Below are positions 1-10,378 of a DNA stretch of 45,610 bases, piece by piece. Source of the stretch: Purshia tridentata. Its lineage: Eukaryota; Streptophyta; Magnoliopsida; Rosales; Rosaceae. How positions within the stretch are numbered: the stretch's first letter is position 1; each line of letters begins with the position of its first letter. The position numbers and the translations under genes are program-made. Location: positions 1 to 45,610 of the forward strand of contig QANT01004371.1 of NCBI GenBank assembly GCA_003254885.1. Direction: 5' to 3'. Under the pieces are notes generated by a model. That model saw only the letters and a program-made list of their open reading frames with translations. It had not been told where the DNA came from and did no database searches.

Positions 1-890
1 AAAAGAATTTTATTTATATATTTCAAAATTATTATAAATCTAACATTTTTCTATGAATTTATAAAAATCTGTAATTAAAAAAAGTTTATAAAAATCTTTA
101 TATATTTATATTCACTGCACCCCATCCATATTGACTTACTAACTTAGGGTTAGTTACAATTACTTATGGTCACTAATCCAGCAAACATAAGTCTATTTGA
201 CCAAGTGCAAGTCCTCAGCATAATATGCTTCACTATCTCGTTTGCTACATAGGAGCTGACCAATGAAAATAGAGGCTTCAGAGCATCTCCGAAAGATTCT
301 TCATTTTTTGTAGAGAGAGAAGAATATTTTGGGCTCCAAGAGACTCTTCAATTAAAAATTCAATTTATCTCTCTTCAAATTTAGGACTTTCTTTCCTCTT
401 TTCAAATATTAATGACATTTAATATTATTTATAATTCTTATACAATTTTCATTTTCATTTCTTTAATAATAAATTTTTAGTTGATAAATTAAACTTTAAA
501 AATAAATAGTACATAGAACAAATACAAATAATTAGTGCATAGAATAGATACAAATATTTAAAATTAGAAGAGTATTTTGAAGAGTAAAAAATTCAAGTAG
601 CAAATATCACTCTTCAAATTGCCACATAAGTCATCAAATGTATGTGAATCTGAAAAATGATTTTGCTATAGTCTTGTGAAGCGCTCTAAGTCAAAAATTA
701 AAAAGAGCCCCTTGATTTTGACCTTGGCTTAGTTCTAGGATTGGCTCTTAGTTTGAACTATTTGGCTCTTGATTTTGTTAATAACTTATTCTTGGCTTGC
801 ATTTTGGCGTGGTTCTTAGTGTGGTTCTTGGCTAAACCCCACCTAATCTGTTAAATTCTTTTGCTCCAAGAATTTGACATAGAAATCCGT
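1..890. other. AT-rich noncoding stretch before the gypsy remnant
   Basis: No open frame or known motif is visible. The segment is AT-rich with several T/G-rich stretches around 700-840 in which ttggctc and ttggctt recur. It may be decayed retrotransposon sequence continuing into the Ty3/gypsy remnant that starts near 900, but I cannot align it to a domain. Confidence 0.5.
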
Positions 891-899
891 GATAAAAAA

Positions 900-2500
900 A
901 AAGGATCAAAAAATGTGGTAGCCGACCATCTCTCGAGGTTGATAGCTGAGTTAAGTGAGGAGTCCATTCCCATCATCAAGACATACCTTGATGATCAACT
1001 CATGCTCGTCTCCTAAACACCATGGTTTGCAGATATTGTGTATTTCCTTGTCTAATAATCTTCCCATTGGACTAAGCAAGATAGATCTAAGTTTCTAGCT
1101 AGGGTCAAACATTACTTTGGAATAATTCTTATTTGTATAAGTATTGTCTTGACCAAATGATTAGGAGCCGAATAGTGAGCTAACCAATGTCGATCATTTT
1201 CTTTTGTCATGACTATGCATTTGGGGTTTATTTTAGTGCTAAGAAAACAGTCGCCAAGCTCCTTCAAAGTGGTTCTTATTGGCCTTCCATTTTCCGTGAG
1301 GCCCATGTGTATTGCAAATTATGTGAGAGATGCCAAAAGTTACGGAGTCTCACTAGGAGAAACATGATGCCCGTAAACCCAATCCTTGTTATAGAAATCT
1401 TTGATGTGTGGGACATTGATTTTATGGGACATTTTCCTAACTCTTTTGGCAATTTATACATACTTGTGGGTGTGGATTATGTGTTCAAGTGAGTAGAGGT
1501 AAGATTGCTTGTAAAACCAATGATTACAAGGTAGTGGTCCGTTTATAGGTTTAGGATATGGTGGGAAGCATTTTTGTAATAGGCCATCATTAGTGATATG
1601 GTGGAAAACACTTTTTTAATAGGCCATTTGGTGGGAAGTACTTTTGTAATAGGTCATTTGAACACCTAATGAAAAATTATGGCGTCACCCATTGAGTTGC
1701 CACCTCTTGTCATTTCTAAACAAGTGGTTAAATTGAAATTTTCATTAAGCACATTTTAGAGAAAACAGCCAACCCATCTCAACAAGATTGGTCTTTGCAA
1801 TTTTTTGATGCGTACCAAATCGCTTTTAAAACCCCAAGGAATGCCTTCTTATCGCTTAATTTTTGGGAAACATGTTATCTACATGTTGAATGGGAACATA
1901 TAGTGTTTTGGGTCATAAAACAGTTTAATTTTGCTCTAAACAAAGCAGAGACCCATATAAAACTCCAGTTAAATGAGCTTGAGCAAATTAGGAAAGATGC
2001 TTACAATTGTGCTAAAACTTGCAAGAACTGTATGAAGACATTCCATGATAAACACATTTTGAGGTAAACATTTACGCCTAATCAAAATGTTCTTTTATAT
2101 AATTCTCGTTTGCATATTTTTCCTGGTAAATTGAAGTCTGGGTGGTTGAAATTGAAAATTTTGAAAATGGTGATGTGTTTAAGGTCAATGGTCAAAGATT
2201 GAAACCATTTATTGAGTTTCAAAATTATGAGATTGAGGAGGTCTTGTTTTGTGACCATGTTTATCATGATTGAAGGTTCATGCTTGCTTAGGAAATTTTC
2301 TTTCTTTTCTTTGGTTTTTCTTCATCTCTTTGAAATTATCATATCATTTCTCTTTGTGCTTCATTGTTGGAAATTTCAAAGATTTGGTGTATTATCTTTT
2401 AGGTAATTTCTTAACCTTCTGCCATCTAATTTATTATCATTCTTTTTTTTTTTAATACATTGAGGATAATGTTTGATTTAAGTTTGGTGGTAAGGTTTGA
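900..2500 (+). mobile_element. Degenerate Ty3/gypsy retrotransposon pol remnant
   Basis: Translated pieces read in gypsy pol order. The end of RNase H (VVADHLSRL) lies at about 910-942. An integrase zinc-binding region with CKLCERCQK lies at about 1310-1342, followed by the start of the integrase core (DVWDIDFMGHFP) at about 1404-1440. A later integrase segment (FDAYQIAFKTP, then QLNELEQIRKDAYN) lies at about 1804-2010. A C-terminal piece (FKVNGQRLKPF) lies at about 2178-2210. A polypurine-like block resembling those of Athila-type elements follows at about 2457-2498. Stop codons and frame changes separate the pieces, for example the stop after VFK at 1490 and stops around 1695-1730, so no functional protein is possible. 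The longest surviving pieces are 101 and 90 codons. No LTR was recognised on either side. Assignment to Ty3/gypsy is firm; the lineage is an inference. Confidence 0.85.
1555..1660 (+). repeat. Three degenerate tandem copies inside the gypsy integrase
   Basis: A unit of about 30-40 bp built on ggtgggaag-ttttgtaatagg occurs three times, starting near 1555, 1595 and 1629. Each copy translates to something like GGKxFCNR. Only one such segment is normal in the integrase core, just after the second catalytic Asp region, so this is a local triplication in a dead element. Confidence 0.75.
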
Positions 2501-2963
2501 AATTTTTAGTGTTTTCCTAGCTTGTTAAAAAATTTTGTAAAAAAAAATTTATATTTAGGTTGATTGCTTCACCATGAGATATTATACATTAACATTTTGG
2601 CATGCAAATAGGAATATCTCTTTTTAGATTTCATATTATCTTCATGTTAGAATCATTTTTCAAATTTTTGAACTCATAAAGTATTTTCACTTGAGCCAAA
2701 AATGCATTTTGAAATTGAAAAGTGAAATTTGAATTTAAAAACCTAAGGAAAAATAGTAGAGACTTGCCTGGTGAGTTTTGAGTCATTCTATTCTTATGAG
2801 TGATGTAAATTTATCTCTAATTTTTTCTTGGGTCCCCACTATGTCGTTGATGATCTCATTATTTTTTCTTATTTGGTCAAATTACTTTAAAATGACATTG
2901 AATTTTGAATCATTGCTCTTGAAGTTCATTTAGTTCAATTGAAGCATAATTGTCATTCTCTAT
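2501..2963. other. AT-rich sequence between the gypsy remnant and the copia element
   Basis: No coding potential is seen. It may include the 3' LTR of the gypsy element, but no second copy is in view to define it. Its right edge is the copia insertion point, with ttctctat at 2956-2963. Confidence 0.4.
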
Positions 2964-3169
2964 TGACGATTATTGCATATATGGAACAATTGGCAGATAC
3001 TGCCACTTTCCTTATCTAGATAGTCAACTCTTTGATTTAAGATCTGTACATCTATAATTTAGCCTGTAACTTAGGATCTACTTTACTTTCCTTAGATAGC
3101 AGTTCTTTAACTTATAAAACCATACTCCTCTGTATATTGAATACGTATCAAAAACACCATTGATTTACA
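2964..3169 (+). repeat. 5' LTR of the copia element
   Basis: 206 bp starting TGACGATTATT and ending GATTTACA, matching 7542-7748 at about 95 percent. It contains tataaaacc near 3113, a plausible TATA-type start signal for the element transcript. Confidence 0.93.
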
Positions 3170-3181
3170 TGGTATCAGAGC
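3170..3181 (+). other. Primer-binding site (initiator tRNA-Met)
   Basis: TGGTATCAGAGC directly abuts the left LTR. This is the standard copia primer site, complementary to the 3' end of plant initiator tRNA-Met. Confidence 0.92.
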
Positions 3182-3229
3182 CGATACTGATCCATTAGAA
3201 TTCTATTGCATTTTCTGCCTTAATCAAAC

Positions 3230-6200
3230 ATGTCTACTGATTCTGAGATTTCACCCATCATCACTACAACTAATTTTGGTACCAAGTTCGAAGGGAATAA
3301 AGCAGTAAGTGAGGGGACGCTTTCCTCAACAGAATATGCGGCCTCGTCACCGCTCTTCCTTCATCATTCTGACAACCCAGGTGTGGCACTTGTTACACAG
3401 CCTCTTCTTGGTGATAATTATCCTACATGGTCTCGCGCCATGAGGATGGCTCTTGACGCCAAAAACAAACTCGGATTTATTAATGGCAGTATAGCCAAAC
3501 CTGATGAAGATTCAACCAATTTTCATCAATGGACCAGATGCAATAGCATGGTCCTGTCTTGGATAGTTAACGCTCTCTCTCCAGAGATATCCAATAGCGT
3601 TATCTACACCGCTACAGCACAGGAAGTTTGGGACGATTTACGTGAACGATTTTCTCAAAAGAATGCCCCTCGGATTTTTGAGATTCGGCGTGCCATTGCC
3701 AATCACACACAAGGTAACTCATCCATAGCCTCTTATTATACTGTTTTGAAAGGTTATTGGGATGAGTTATCTTCTTATGTTTCTTTAACTCCTTGCACTT
3801 GTGGAGCATCTAAATCTCACATGGATCATATGCAAGAGGAACACCTAATGCAGTTCTTGGCTGGTTTGAACGAATCTTATTTTAGGGTTCGTAGTAATAT
3901 GCTTCTCAAGGATCCTTTGCCAACAGTTAATCGTGCTTATTCCTTGCTGTTACAAGATGAACGCCAACGTTCTCTTCAACCAGCAGTTGTGACCTCCCTT
4001 GATCAGTCTGCCATGGCAGCTAGTCGCATTCAGTCACAAGAGCCATCTTATCACTGCAAGTTCTGTAATGCAGATGGTCACTCAGAATCTCGTTGTCGGA
4101 AAAATCCTGCAAGCAAATTTTATATGCACTGCACCTTCTGTGATATAGCTGGGCATACAGAATCTCATTGTAAGAAGAAAAATGGCACTACCAAGTCCAA
4201 TTCCTCTGCCTCCCGTAATGCTTCTTCTAGTTCTTTTGCTGCCTCAATAACTACTAGTTCTACTGCCCCATCTTTGACTCATGAACAATACAATCAGTTG
4301 CTTGCCTTGTTACCCAATGGTAAAAATAGTCCAGTGGCTAACTTTGTAGGTAACCCTTTATGTTTTCATTCATCTTTTAATCTTGGTACTTGGATAATTG
4401 ATTCAGGCGCCACTGACCATATGGTCTCTAATGCTCATTTATTAGACAACGTGACTCCTTTCAATGCTGCACCCATAAAATTGCCCACTGGTCAAACAGC
4501 TAACATTACTCATATCGGTTCTACTAAACCTTTATCATCTTTACCTTTAAATAATGTTTTATTGGTCCCTGATTTTCATTTCAATCTTTTATCTGTCAGC
4601 AAACTCACCAAGCTTTTTAACTGTTCTATCACTTTCTATTCTGATTATTGTGTTCTGCAGGATCTGAGTTCGAAGAGGGAGATTGGTAAAGGAAAGGAAT
4701 GTGGTAGTCTATACTATCTTGCTCCTGATGTGCCTACCATTGCAAATTCTGCAGTCACTTCCTCTGGTTTCAATCTATGGCATTGGCGCTTAGGCCACCC
4801 ATCTAAATTTGTTCTTCCACACTTACAAAAATTACATTCTGATTTTTCTATGGCTATTGATCATGTTTGCACCATTTGCCCTTTGGCTAAACATTTTCGA
4901 CTTGCTTTTCCTTTAAGTACCATTTCAACTAAAGCTTGTTTTGATTTGATTCATTGTGATGTTTGGGGGCCTTATTCTACTGCTTCCCTTTCTGGTGCTA
5001 TGTATTTTTTAACCATCGTAGATGATTATTCATGTAGTACTTGGATTTATTTAATGCAGAATAAATCTGAAGTCACTACACATTTACCTCATTTTTTTTC
5101 TATGATTAAAACACAGTTCAATCTTCTTATACGCAAAGTTCATGCTGACAATGGGACTGAATTTTTTAATCATACTCTTAATCAATTTTTTACTTCTCTT
5201 GGTGTTATTCATCAACATAGTTGTGTTGCCACACCACAACAAAATGGTGTTGTCAAACGCAAACATCGACACCTTTTAAACATTGCTCGTTCTTTTCGTT
5301 TTCAATCAAATTTACCTCTTTCTTTTTGGGGAGATTGTGTTCTCACTGCTGCATATTTAATCAATCGTTTGCCCACAAAGATTTTAAACGGGCAAACACC
5401 TTATAAAATTCTTTTTGGTCAAAATCCATCTTATGCTCATTTACGTATATTTGGATGTCTTTGTTATGGTCATAATGTATCCTCTCCTTCTCATAAGTTT
5501 GATAAAAGAGCCAAACCAGGTGTCTTTCTTGGCTACCCACCATTCCAAAAAGCTTACAAAATTTATGATCTTGAAACTCACAAGATTTACACTTCTTGTG
5601 ATGTCACTTTTCATGAAACTATCTTCCCCTTCCATTTATCAAACACCACTACCAATCACATACCTACTGCCTTACCTTTACCTGTCCATGATTTTGAGTC
5701 TTCTCCCTCTACGCTTACCCACCATCCTCCAGCTTCCGCACTTGTTCAATTTCCATCTCTATCTCTATCTCCATCTCCATCTCCATCTCCATCTCCCTCT
5801 CCTAACTTGCCTCCTCGTCCGCGGCAGCCTCCCTCTTACCTTGCTGACTATCACTGCTACCAATCTAAAGCTAATCTCTCTTCTTCTTCAACTCCGGTTC
5901 CACAGAGCACAAGGTATCCCTTATCCAACTTTCTTTCTTATGATAAATTCTCCATTAAACATCAAAGCTTTTTGGCTTCCATTACTACTATTGTTGAACC
6001 TAACTCATTTGATGAAGCAAATAAATATCCTGAATGGCGGCAGGCTATGCAAACTGAACTTGCAGCCTTGGAAGCCAACCATACTTGGACCCTCATGGCC
6101 TTGCCTGCTACTAAGCGCGCTATTGGCTGCAAATGGGTCTATAAAATCAAGCGGCATTCCAATGGCACTATTGAACGATGCAAAGCTCGCTTAGTTGCCA

Positions 6201-7531
6201 AGGGTTTTACACAACTAGAAGGGATTGACTACCATGAAACTTTTTCTCCGGTGGCTAAACTTACCACAGTTCGTGTCTTATTATCCTTGGCTACTGCTAA
6301 GGGATGGCCTATTCAACAATTAGATGTCAACAATGCCTTTCTTCATGGCGATTTACAAGAAGAGGTATACATGAGGCCTCCTCCAGGTTATCACGGCAAG
6401 GGGGAAAATCTGGTGTGCCGTCTTAATAAGTCCCTTTATGGCCTAAAGCAAGCTTCTCGATGCTGGTTTGCAAAATTTTCCAAAGTTTTGCGTGATGCAG
6501 GTTTTTCTCAATCAAAGGCAGACTACTCCCTTTTTTATCGTCACAAAGGCAAGTCATCGATATTTCTTCTTGTTTATGTTGACGACATCATTATCATAGG
6601 GACTAATGCTGCTACTATATCCATTATTAAACATTTTCTACACCAACATTTTCATCTGAAAGATCTTGGAAATTTAAAATATTTTCTTAGGATAGAAGTG
6701 TCTCGTTCTTCAAAGGGACTATATCTAAGCCAACGAAAATATGCACTTGATATTTTGAAAGACTCAGGTCTTACAGGTGCACGTCCTACTTTGTTTTCCA
6801 TGGAACAAAATCTTAAGTTAAATACTGAAGATGGAGAACTATTACATAATCCAGCAACTTACAGAAGATTGGTGGGTTGCTTAATATATCTCACCATAAC
6901 AAGGCCAGATATTGTCCATACGGTTCATATTTTGAGCCAATTCATGCAAAGTCCACGGACAACTCACAAAGAAGCTGCAAACCGACTGTTACATTATTTA
7001 AAGGGAACTCCAGGTCAAGGAATTCTATTGCCAGCTTCTAATAATTTTCAATTACAAGCTTATTGTGACTCTAATTGGGCTAATTGTCCAATGACAAGGA
7101 GGTCGACCACAGGTTATTTTATACTTCTTGGACATAGTCCTATCTCATGGAAAACAAAGAAGCAAGATACTGTATCTCGTTCCTCAGCCGAAGCAGAATA
7201 TCGAGCCATGGCTATGGCAACTTGTGAATTGCAATGGCTACGGTATTTGCTACATGATCTTGGTTTATCACACTCTACACCGAGTTTACTTTATTGTGAC
7301 AACCAAGCTGCCTTGTACATAATAGCTAATCCTGTATATCATGAGCGCACCAAACATATTGAGCTCGATTGTCATGTTGTTCGTGAGAAGATTCAAAGTG
7401 GGTCTTTACGTACTGCCTATGTTCCTTCAAAAGACCAAATTGCAGATGTGTTTACAAAGTCTTTAGGTCAGGACCAATTCCAACGGCTCAAGCACAAGCT
7501 GGGTATTCTTGATCTACATACTCCAGCTTGA
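3230..7531 (+). CDS. Copia gag-pol polyprotein, uninterrupted frame
   Basis: 1433 residues, about the usual full length. The gag region occupies about residues 45-260 (GDNYPTWSRAMRMAL near 64). Two CX2CX4HX4C zinc knuckles lie at about 275-315 (CKFCNADGHSESRC and CTFCDIAGHTESHC). The aspartic protease has DSGATDHM near 390. The pre-integrase region has LWHWRLGHPS near 516. The integrase core has Asp in CDVWGPY near 576 and in HADNGTEF near 640, but Lys676 (codon 5255-5257) where the third catalytic residue, Glu, normally lies. Reverse transcriptase spans about 945-1190, with QLDVNNAFLHG and YVDDII near 1115. RNase H spans about 1277-1410, with CDSNW, SSAEAEY and CDNQAA all present. The stretch near residues 840-865 is an SP-rich linker encoded by tctcca/ccatct repeats. 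The frame is open throughout, so RT and RNase H may still fold, but the integrase should be inactive. Confidence 0.95.
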   Translation: MSTDSEISPIITTTNFGTKFEGNKAVSEGTLSSTEYAASSPLFLHHSDNPGVALVTQPLLGDNYPTWSRAMRMALDAKNKLGFINGSIAKPDEDSTNFHQWTRCNSMVLSWIVNALSPEISNSVIYTATAQEVWDDLRERFSQKNAPRIFEIRRAIANHTQGNSSIASYYTVLKGYWDELSSYVSLTPCTCGASKSHMDHMQEEHLMQFLAGLNESYFRVRSNMLLKDPLPTVNRAYSLLLQDERQRSLQPAVVTSLDQSAMAASRIQSQEPSYHCKFCNADGHSESRCRKNPASKFYMHCTFCDIAGHTESHCKKKNGTTKSNSSASRNASSSSFAASITTSSTAPSLTHEQYNQLLALLPNGKNSPVANFVGNPLCFHSSFNLGTWIIDSGATDHMVSNAHLLDNVTPFNAAPIKLPTGQTANITHIGSTKPLSSLPLNNVLLVPDFHFNLLSVSKLTKLFNCSITFYSDYCVLQDLSSKREIGKGKECGSLYYLAPDVPTIANSAVTSSGFNLWHWRLGHPSKFVLPHLQKLHSDFSMAIDHVCTICPLAKHFRLAFPLSTISTKACFDLIHCDVWGPYSTASLSGAMYFLTIVDDYSCSTWIYLMQNKSEVTTHLPHFFSMIKTQFNLLIRKVHADNGTEFFNHTLNQFFTSLGVIHQHSCVATPQQNGVVKRKHRHLLNIARSFRFQSNLPLSFWGDCVLTAAYLINRLPTKILNGQTPYKILFGQNPSYAHLRIFGCLCYGHNVSSPSHKFDKRAKPGVFLGYPPFQKAYKIYDLETHKIYTSCDVTFHETIFPFHLSNTTTNHIPTALPLPVHDFESSPSTLTHHPPASALVQFPSLSLSPSPSPSPSPSPNLPPRPRQPPSYLADYHCYQSKANLSSSSTPVPQSTRYPLSNFLSYDKFSIKHQSFLASITTIVEPNSFDEANKYPEWRQAMQTELAALEANHTWTLMALPATKRAIGCKWVYKIKRHSNGTIERCKARLVAKGFTQLEGIDYHETFSPVAKLTTVRVLLSLATAKGWPIQQLDVNNAFLHGDLQEEVYMRPPPGYHGKGENLVCRLNKSLYGLKQASRCWFAKFSKVLRDAGFSQSKADYSLFYRHKGKSSIFLLVYVDDIIIIGTNAATISIIKHFLHQHFHLKDLGNLKYFLRIEVSRSSKGLYLSQRKYALDILKDSGLTGARPTLFSMEQNLKLNTEDGELLHNPATYRRLVGCLIYLTITRPDIVHTVHILSQFMQSPRTTHKEAANRLLHYLKGTPGQGILLPASNNFQLQAYCDSNWANCPMTRRSTTGYFILLGHSPISWKTKKQDTVSRSSAEAEYRAMAMATCELQWLRYLLHDLGLSHSTPSLLYCDNQAALYIIANPVYHERTKHIELDCHVVREKIQSGSLRTAYVPSKDQIADVFTKSLGQDQFQRLKHKLGILDLHTPA

Positions 7532-7541
7532 GGGGGAATAT
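7531..7541 (+). other. Polypurine tract of the copia element
   Basis: AGGGGGAATA precedes the right LTR and overlaps the gag-pol stop codon. It has the expected position and composition for the plus-strand primer. Confidence 0.8.
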
Positions 7542-7748
7542 TGACGATTATTGCATATATGGAACAATTAGCAGATACTGCCACTTGCCTTATCTAGATA
7601 GTCAATTCTTTGATTTAGGATCTGTACATATATATTTTAGCCTGTAACTTAGGATCTAGTTTACTTTCCTTAGATAGCAGTTCTTTAACTTATAAAACCA
7701 TACTCCTCTGTATATTGAATAATATATCAAAAACACCATTGATTTACA
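7542..7748 (+). repeat. 3' LTR of the copia element
   Basis: 207 bp, TG...CA, the partner of 2964-3169. Visible differences include G/A, T/G, C/T and A/G changes plus a small length change near the right end (atacgtatc versus ataatatatc). Confidence 0.93.
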
Positions 7749-8665
7749 GTTTCTCTATTAAATCGGCTGCATCTTGAACAAACAGTTGATATGGTATGAA
7801 TATGAAGTATGAACTATTCTCTGTCATACTCCTCAGGTAATGCAAGTGGCTATGCCTCCTCACTACCTCACAGACTTTCTGCACTCTCAGAGTCTCAGGC
7901 TTGGCCTACAATGTATGATGTATCACATTCACACATTTATATATTTTATTTATTCACTTTAGTTCCATAGGCAGTTAGATGGCCAAGAGATGCTTGAGCA
8001 GGCCTATAGGTATTACCAAATAAACAAATGGGGCTGCAGCTGAGATTCAATTTAGGTTCTATTTATTGGGCCAATGACTAACCCAATTGGTTGGTTTAGT
8101 AATAATTGTAGAATGCAGACCCAGTTCAATTCCAAAAGAAAAATACAAAAGAAAATTAGTACTTATAACTTTGACTCTTGTCATGTATCTAAATTATTAT
8201 TTGTCTCAATTTATATCTAAATTTTTTTTTTGTCCCAGTATGTAATGTAATTTTTGTTAAATAATACTAAGAAATTTTGGTCATATGCTTTTCACATGTC
8301 TTACAAGTCAGAACTTAGAACCACGGTCAATTTAGTTAATTTACGAACTTGAGTTAATTAAAATGCCCACAATGAAAATAACATTATATTAGAAATTAAG
8401 ATAAAATAAGTATTTAGGTATAAAATTGAAACAAATAATAACTTGAATATCTAGTTAAAACTCAGAGTTGGAGATACCAAAATTGAAAAAAAAAACAAAA
8501 AGAAAAAATAAATACACAGAGATAGAGAAAGACCATTTTTCTCAGAATTGGAATTTGGACAGTGCTTTGAACAAGAATCAAAATTTACATGATCAGCTCC
8601 TTTCTCTCTCTCACTCTCTCTCATACATAAACAAGGCCCACTTTCCCTCTGAGTCCCAGCCAGCC
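7749..8665. other. Noncoding upstream of the bHLH locus
   Basis: No coding frame is supported. The stretch 8600-8630 is a TC-rich microsatellite-like run, typical of plant 5' untranslated regions, and it directly precedes the bHLH first-exon remnant. Confidence 0.5.
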
Positions 8666-10378
8666 ATGTATGATCGAGAATTTGACCCATCCACTTTACA
8701 ATTTCAAACCCAAGTACTCATTCAAATGGCAGCCTTTCTTTGCCAATATCTCCCTGCTGCTCTCGGCTCGTATTTCGTGCCTGAGATCGAAGAAAATGTC
8801 TAGCTTATTACAGAAACAAAGTAACGATCCTGTTTCTGTCCCAATATACAATCTCATATTGGAGAGAAGCTTCAGGAGATTCCCCTGCATCTCCAAAATC
8901 ATGAAACTAATTAATAAAGCTTCTCGAAAGCAGCTCCTCGATGGAGTAGTCCCTTTCACTTGTACGTGTTAATAGGACTGTGAAGCAGGACACAGATCCA
9001 TCATCCATGGTGGTTGAAACTTGGTACTTAAATTGTGGTGGTGATCAGGCTTTCAGGCATAGGAAGTAACCCCAGTGGTGAAGAACTGAAGAAGATGAAG
9101 AAAATGCTTTCTCAGGTATATTACTAGCATTTCATGTTGCATAATTGCAATGGTGACTTGGGTTTCTCCTAGAATACATAGAATTGGACTAGTTGAATTG
9201 GGTTTCTGTTGGTTCATCTTGGTTAGGAAGAAAAGGAACGCAAAGGTAAGAAACAGAAGAAGCACAATAGAAGGCTCAAGACTGGTGAAGCAGAGCAACA
9301 GAGCAAGGTTTCTGGTGAGGGGTTCCCAACAGATTATGTGCGTGTGAGAGCACGGAGGGGTGAAGCAACAGACAGTCACAGCCTTGCTGAAAGGGTATGT
9401 ATATAGATAAGTCCTTTAACTGACCATCCCCTATTTTTTTAAATGAATTCAAATGTATATATAATATATATACTTTTTGCTAAAATGGCACCATCTTTTT
9501 TGTACAATTAAATCTCAAATGGGTTTTAACTTTTCAGGCAAGAAGAGAGAAAATCAGTATGAGAATGAACCTTTTGCAGTCACTTGTTCCTGGTTGTGAG
9601 AAGGTACTGATATTCAGCTTATAGGTTGTTTAGTACTTCATGCATCAGTTTTTATATATAATATGATTAATATCCCTTACTTTTTTTGTATATAATATAT
9701 TTCTCTTGACGATGATTATAGATAACTGGCAAGGCTCATATACTGGATGAGATCATCAAATATGTTCAATCACTGCAGAATCAAGTGGAGGTAAGGTAAT
9801 ATTACCACCATTATATGAGAATTAAGATAGAGACAAGAAAAGCTTAAGTAAGCTTTTACTTTGTTTTTTATCTTCCTTTTTCTTGCTCAGAGCCTCGCAG
9901 CAAAGCTTGCTTTTTTGGATCTCATGCTCTACAACTGTGAGCAGAACCCAAGTACAAATCCATGTGTACCAGAGGTACCAAGATGAAAGCTTAGCATCTA
10001 TGCATTATTCTAACGTTTTAGTACATACATATTAATCTCCTTAGTTTAATATCCTAATGCAAACACCATATGGTTTGCCAGAGAATATGTTGCTTGGAAC
10101 CTCCAATGCCGTCTGTTCCAGAGTCTAGCTCTGTCCAGTACAGGTCTTTCCCAGAAGCAGCACCAACTTCTCCTTCCCCATTACTCACAGAGGATCAGAG
10201 GGGCAGCTTAATCCCTCAGGTGATGACACTTTGATCAAACACATCTCTGGTCTGAGTGATCTTCTAATTTGATGAACATTTTCAGGATGGTGGAGATTTT
10301 CTATTGGACATGGACGACCAGTACATTGAGGATATTGTAAATGAGCCTACTGAATTAGACAACTTGTGCACCTTCTAG
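8666..10378 (+). pseudogene. bHLH transcription factor (BEE/CIB-like), first exon broken
   Basis: Six 3' exons join cleanly, all in phase 0: 9227-9394, 9538-9603, 9722-9790, 9891-9974, 10082-10219 and 10286-10378 (stop TAG). Every intron is GT-AG. They encode [17 protein letters not shown] (basic region with His, Glu, Arg spaced for E-box binding) and a helix-loop-helix (LQSLVPGCEK, then ITGKAHILDEIIKYVQSLQ), typical of the BEE/CIB/bHLH137 subfamily of nuclear DNA-binding dimers. The C-terminal tail is acidic. Exon 1 ends at 9115 but is not open. The frame from ATG 8666 (or MAAF at 8726) stops at 8802. Coding-like stretches continue in alternating frames: NDPVSVP near 8832, EKLQEIPLHLQNHE near 8863, TDPSSMVVE near 8995, and SNPSGEELKKMKKM near 9065. 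Either this is a pseudogene or translation starts at Met 9095, giving about 212 residues with the bHLH intact. Assembly errors are also possible. Confidence 0.75.

Larger units (their letters stand above)
2964..7748 (+). mobile_element. Nearly complete Ty1/copia LTR retrotransposon
   Basis: A 4785-bp element has all structural parts. The left LTR is 2964-3169 (TG...CA) and is followed directly by a primer-binding site TGGTATCAGAGC at 3170-3181, which fits initiator tRNA-Met. A single open gag-pol frame is 3230-7531, a purine-rich tract (agggggaa) is at 7531-7538, and the right LTR is 7542-7748. By eye the LTRs differ at about ten positions in 206, so the insertion is fairly recent but not new. 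The octamer TTCTCTAT is found just left of the element (2956-2963) and two bases right of it (7751-7758), which looks like a target duplication with GT extra at the right junction. Copia elements normally leave 5 bp. The domain order protease, integrase, RT, RNase H defines copia rather than gypsy. Confidence 0.95.

Noticed and set aside
280..688. Possible MITE with ends agagcatctcc and gaagcgctct
   Set aside because: The two ends match over only about five bases, flanking target duplications are absent, and interior pairing is weak.
5415..6194. 259-codon plus-strand frame inside the copia element
   Set aside because: It lies in another frame of gag-pol, is rich in Leu/Pro from repeated ct/cca codons, and shows no domain.
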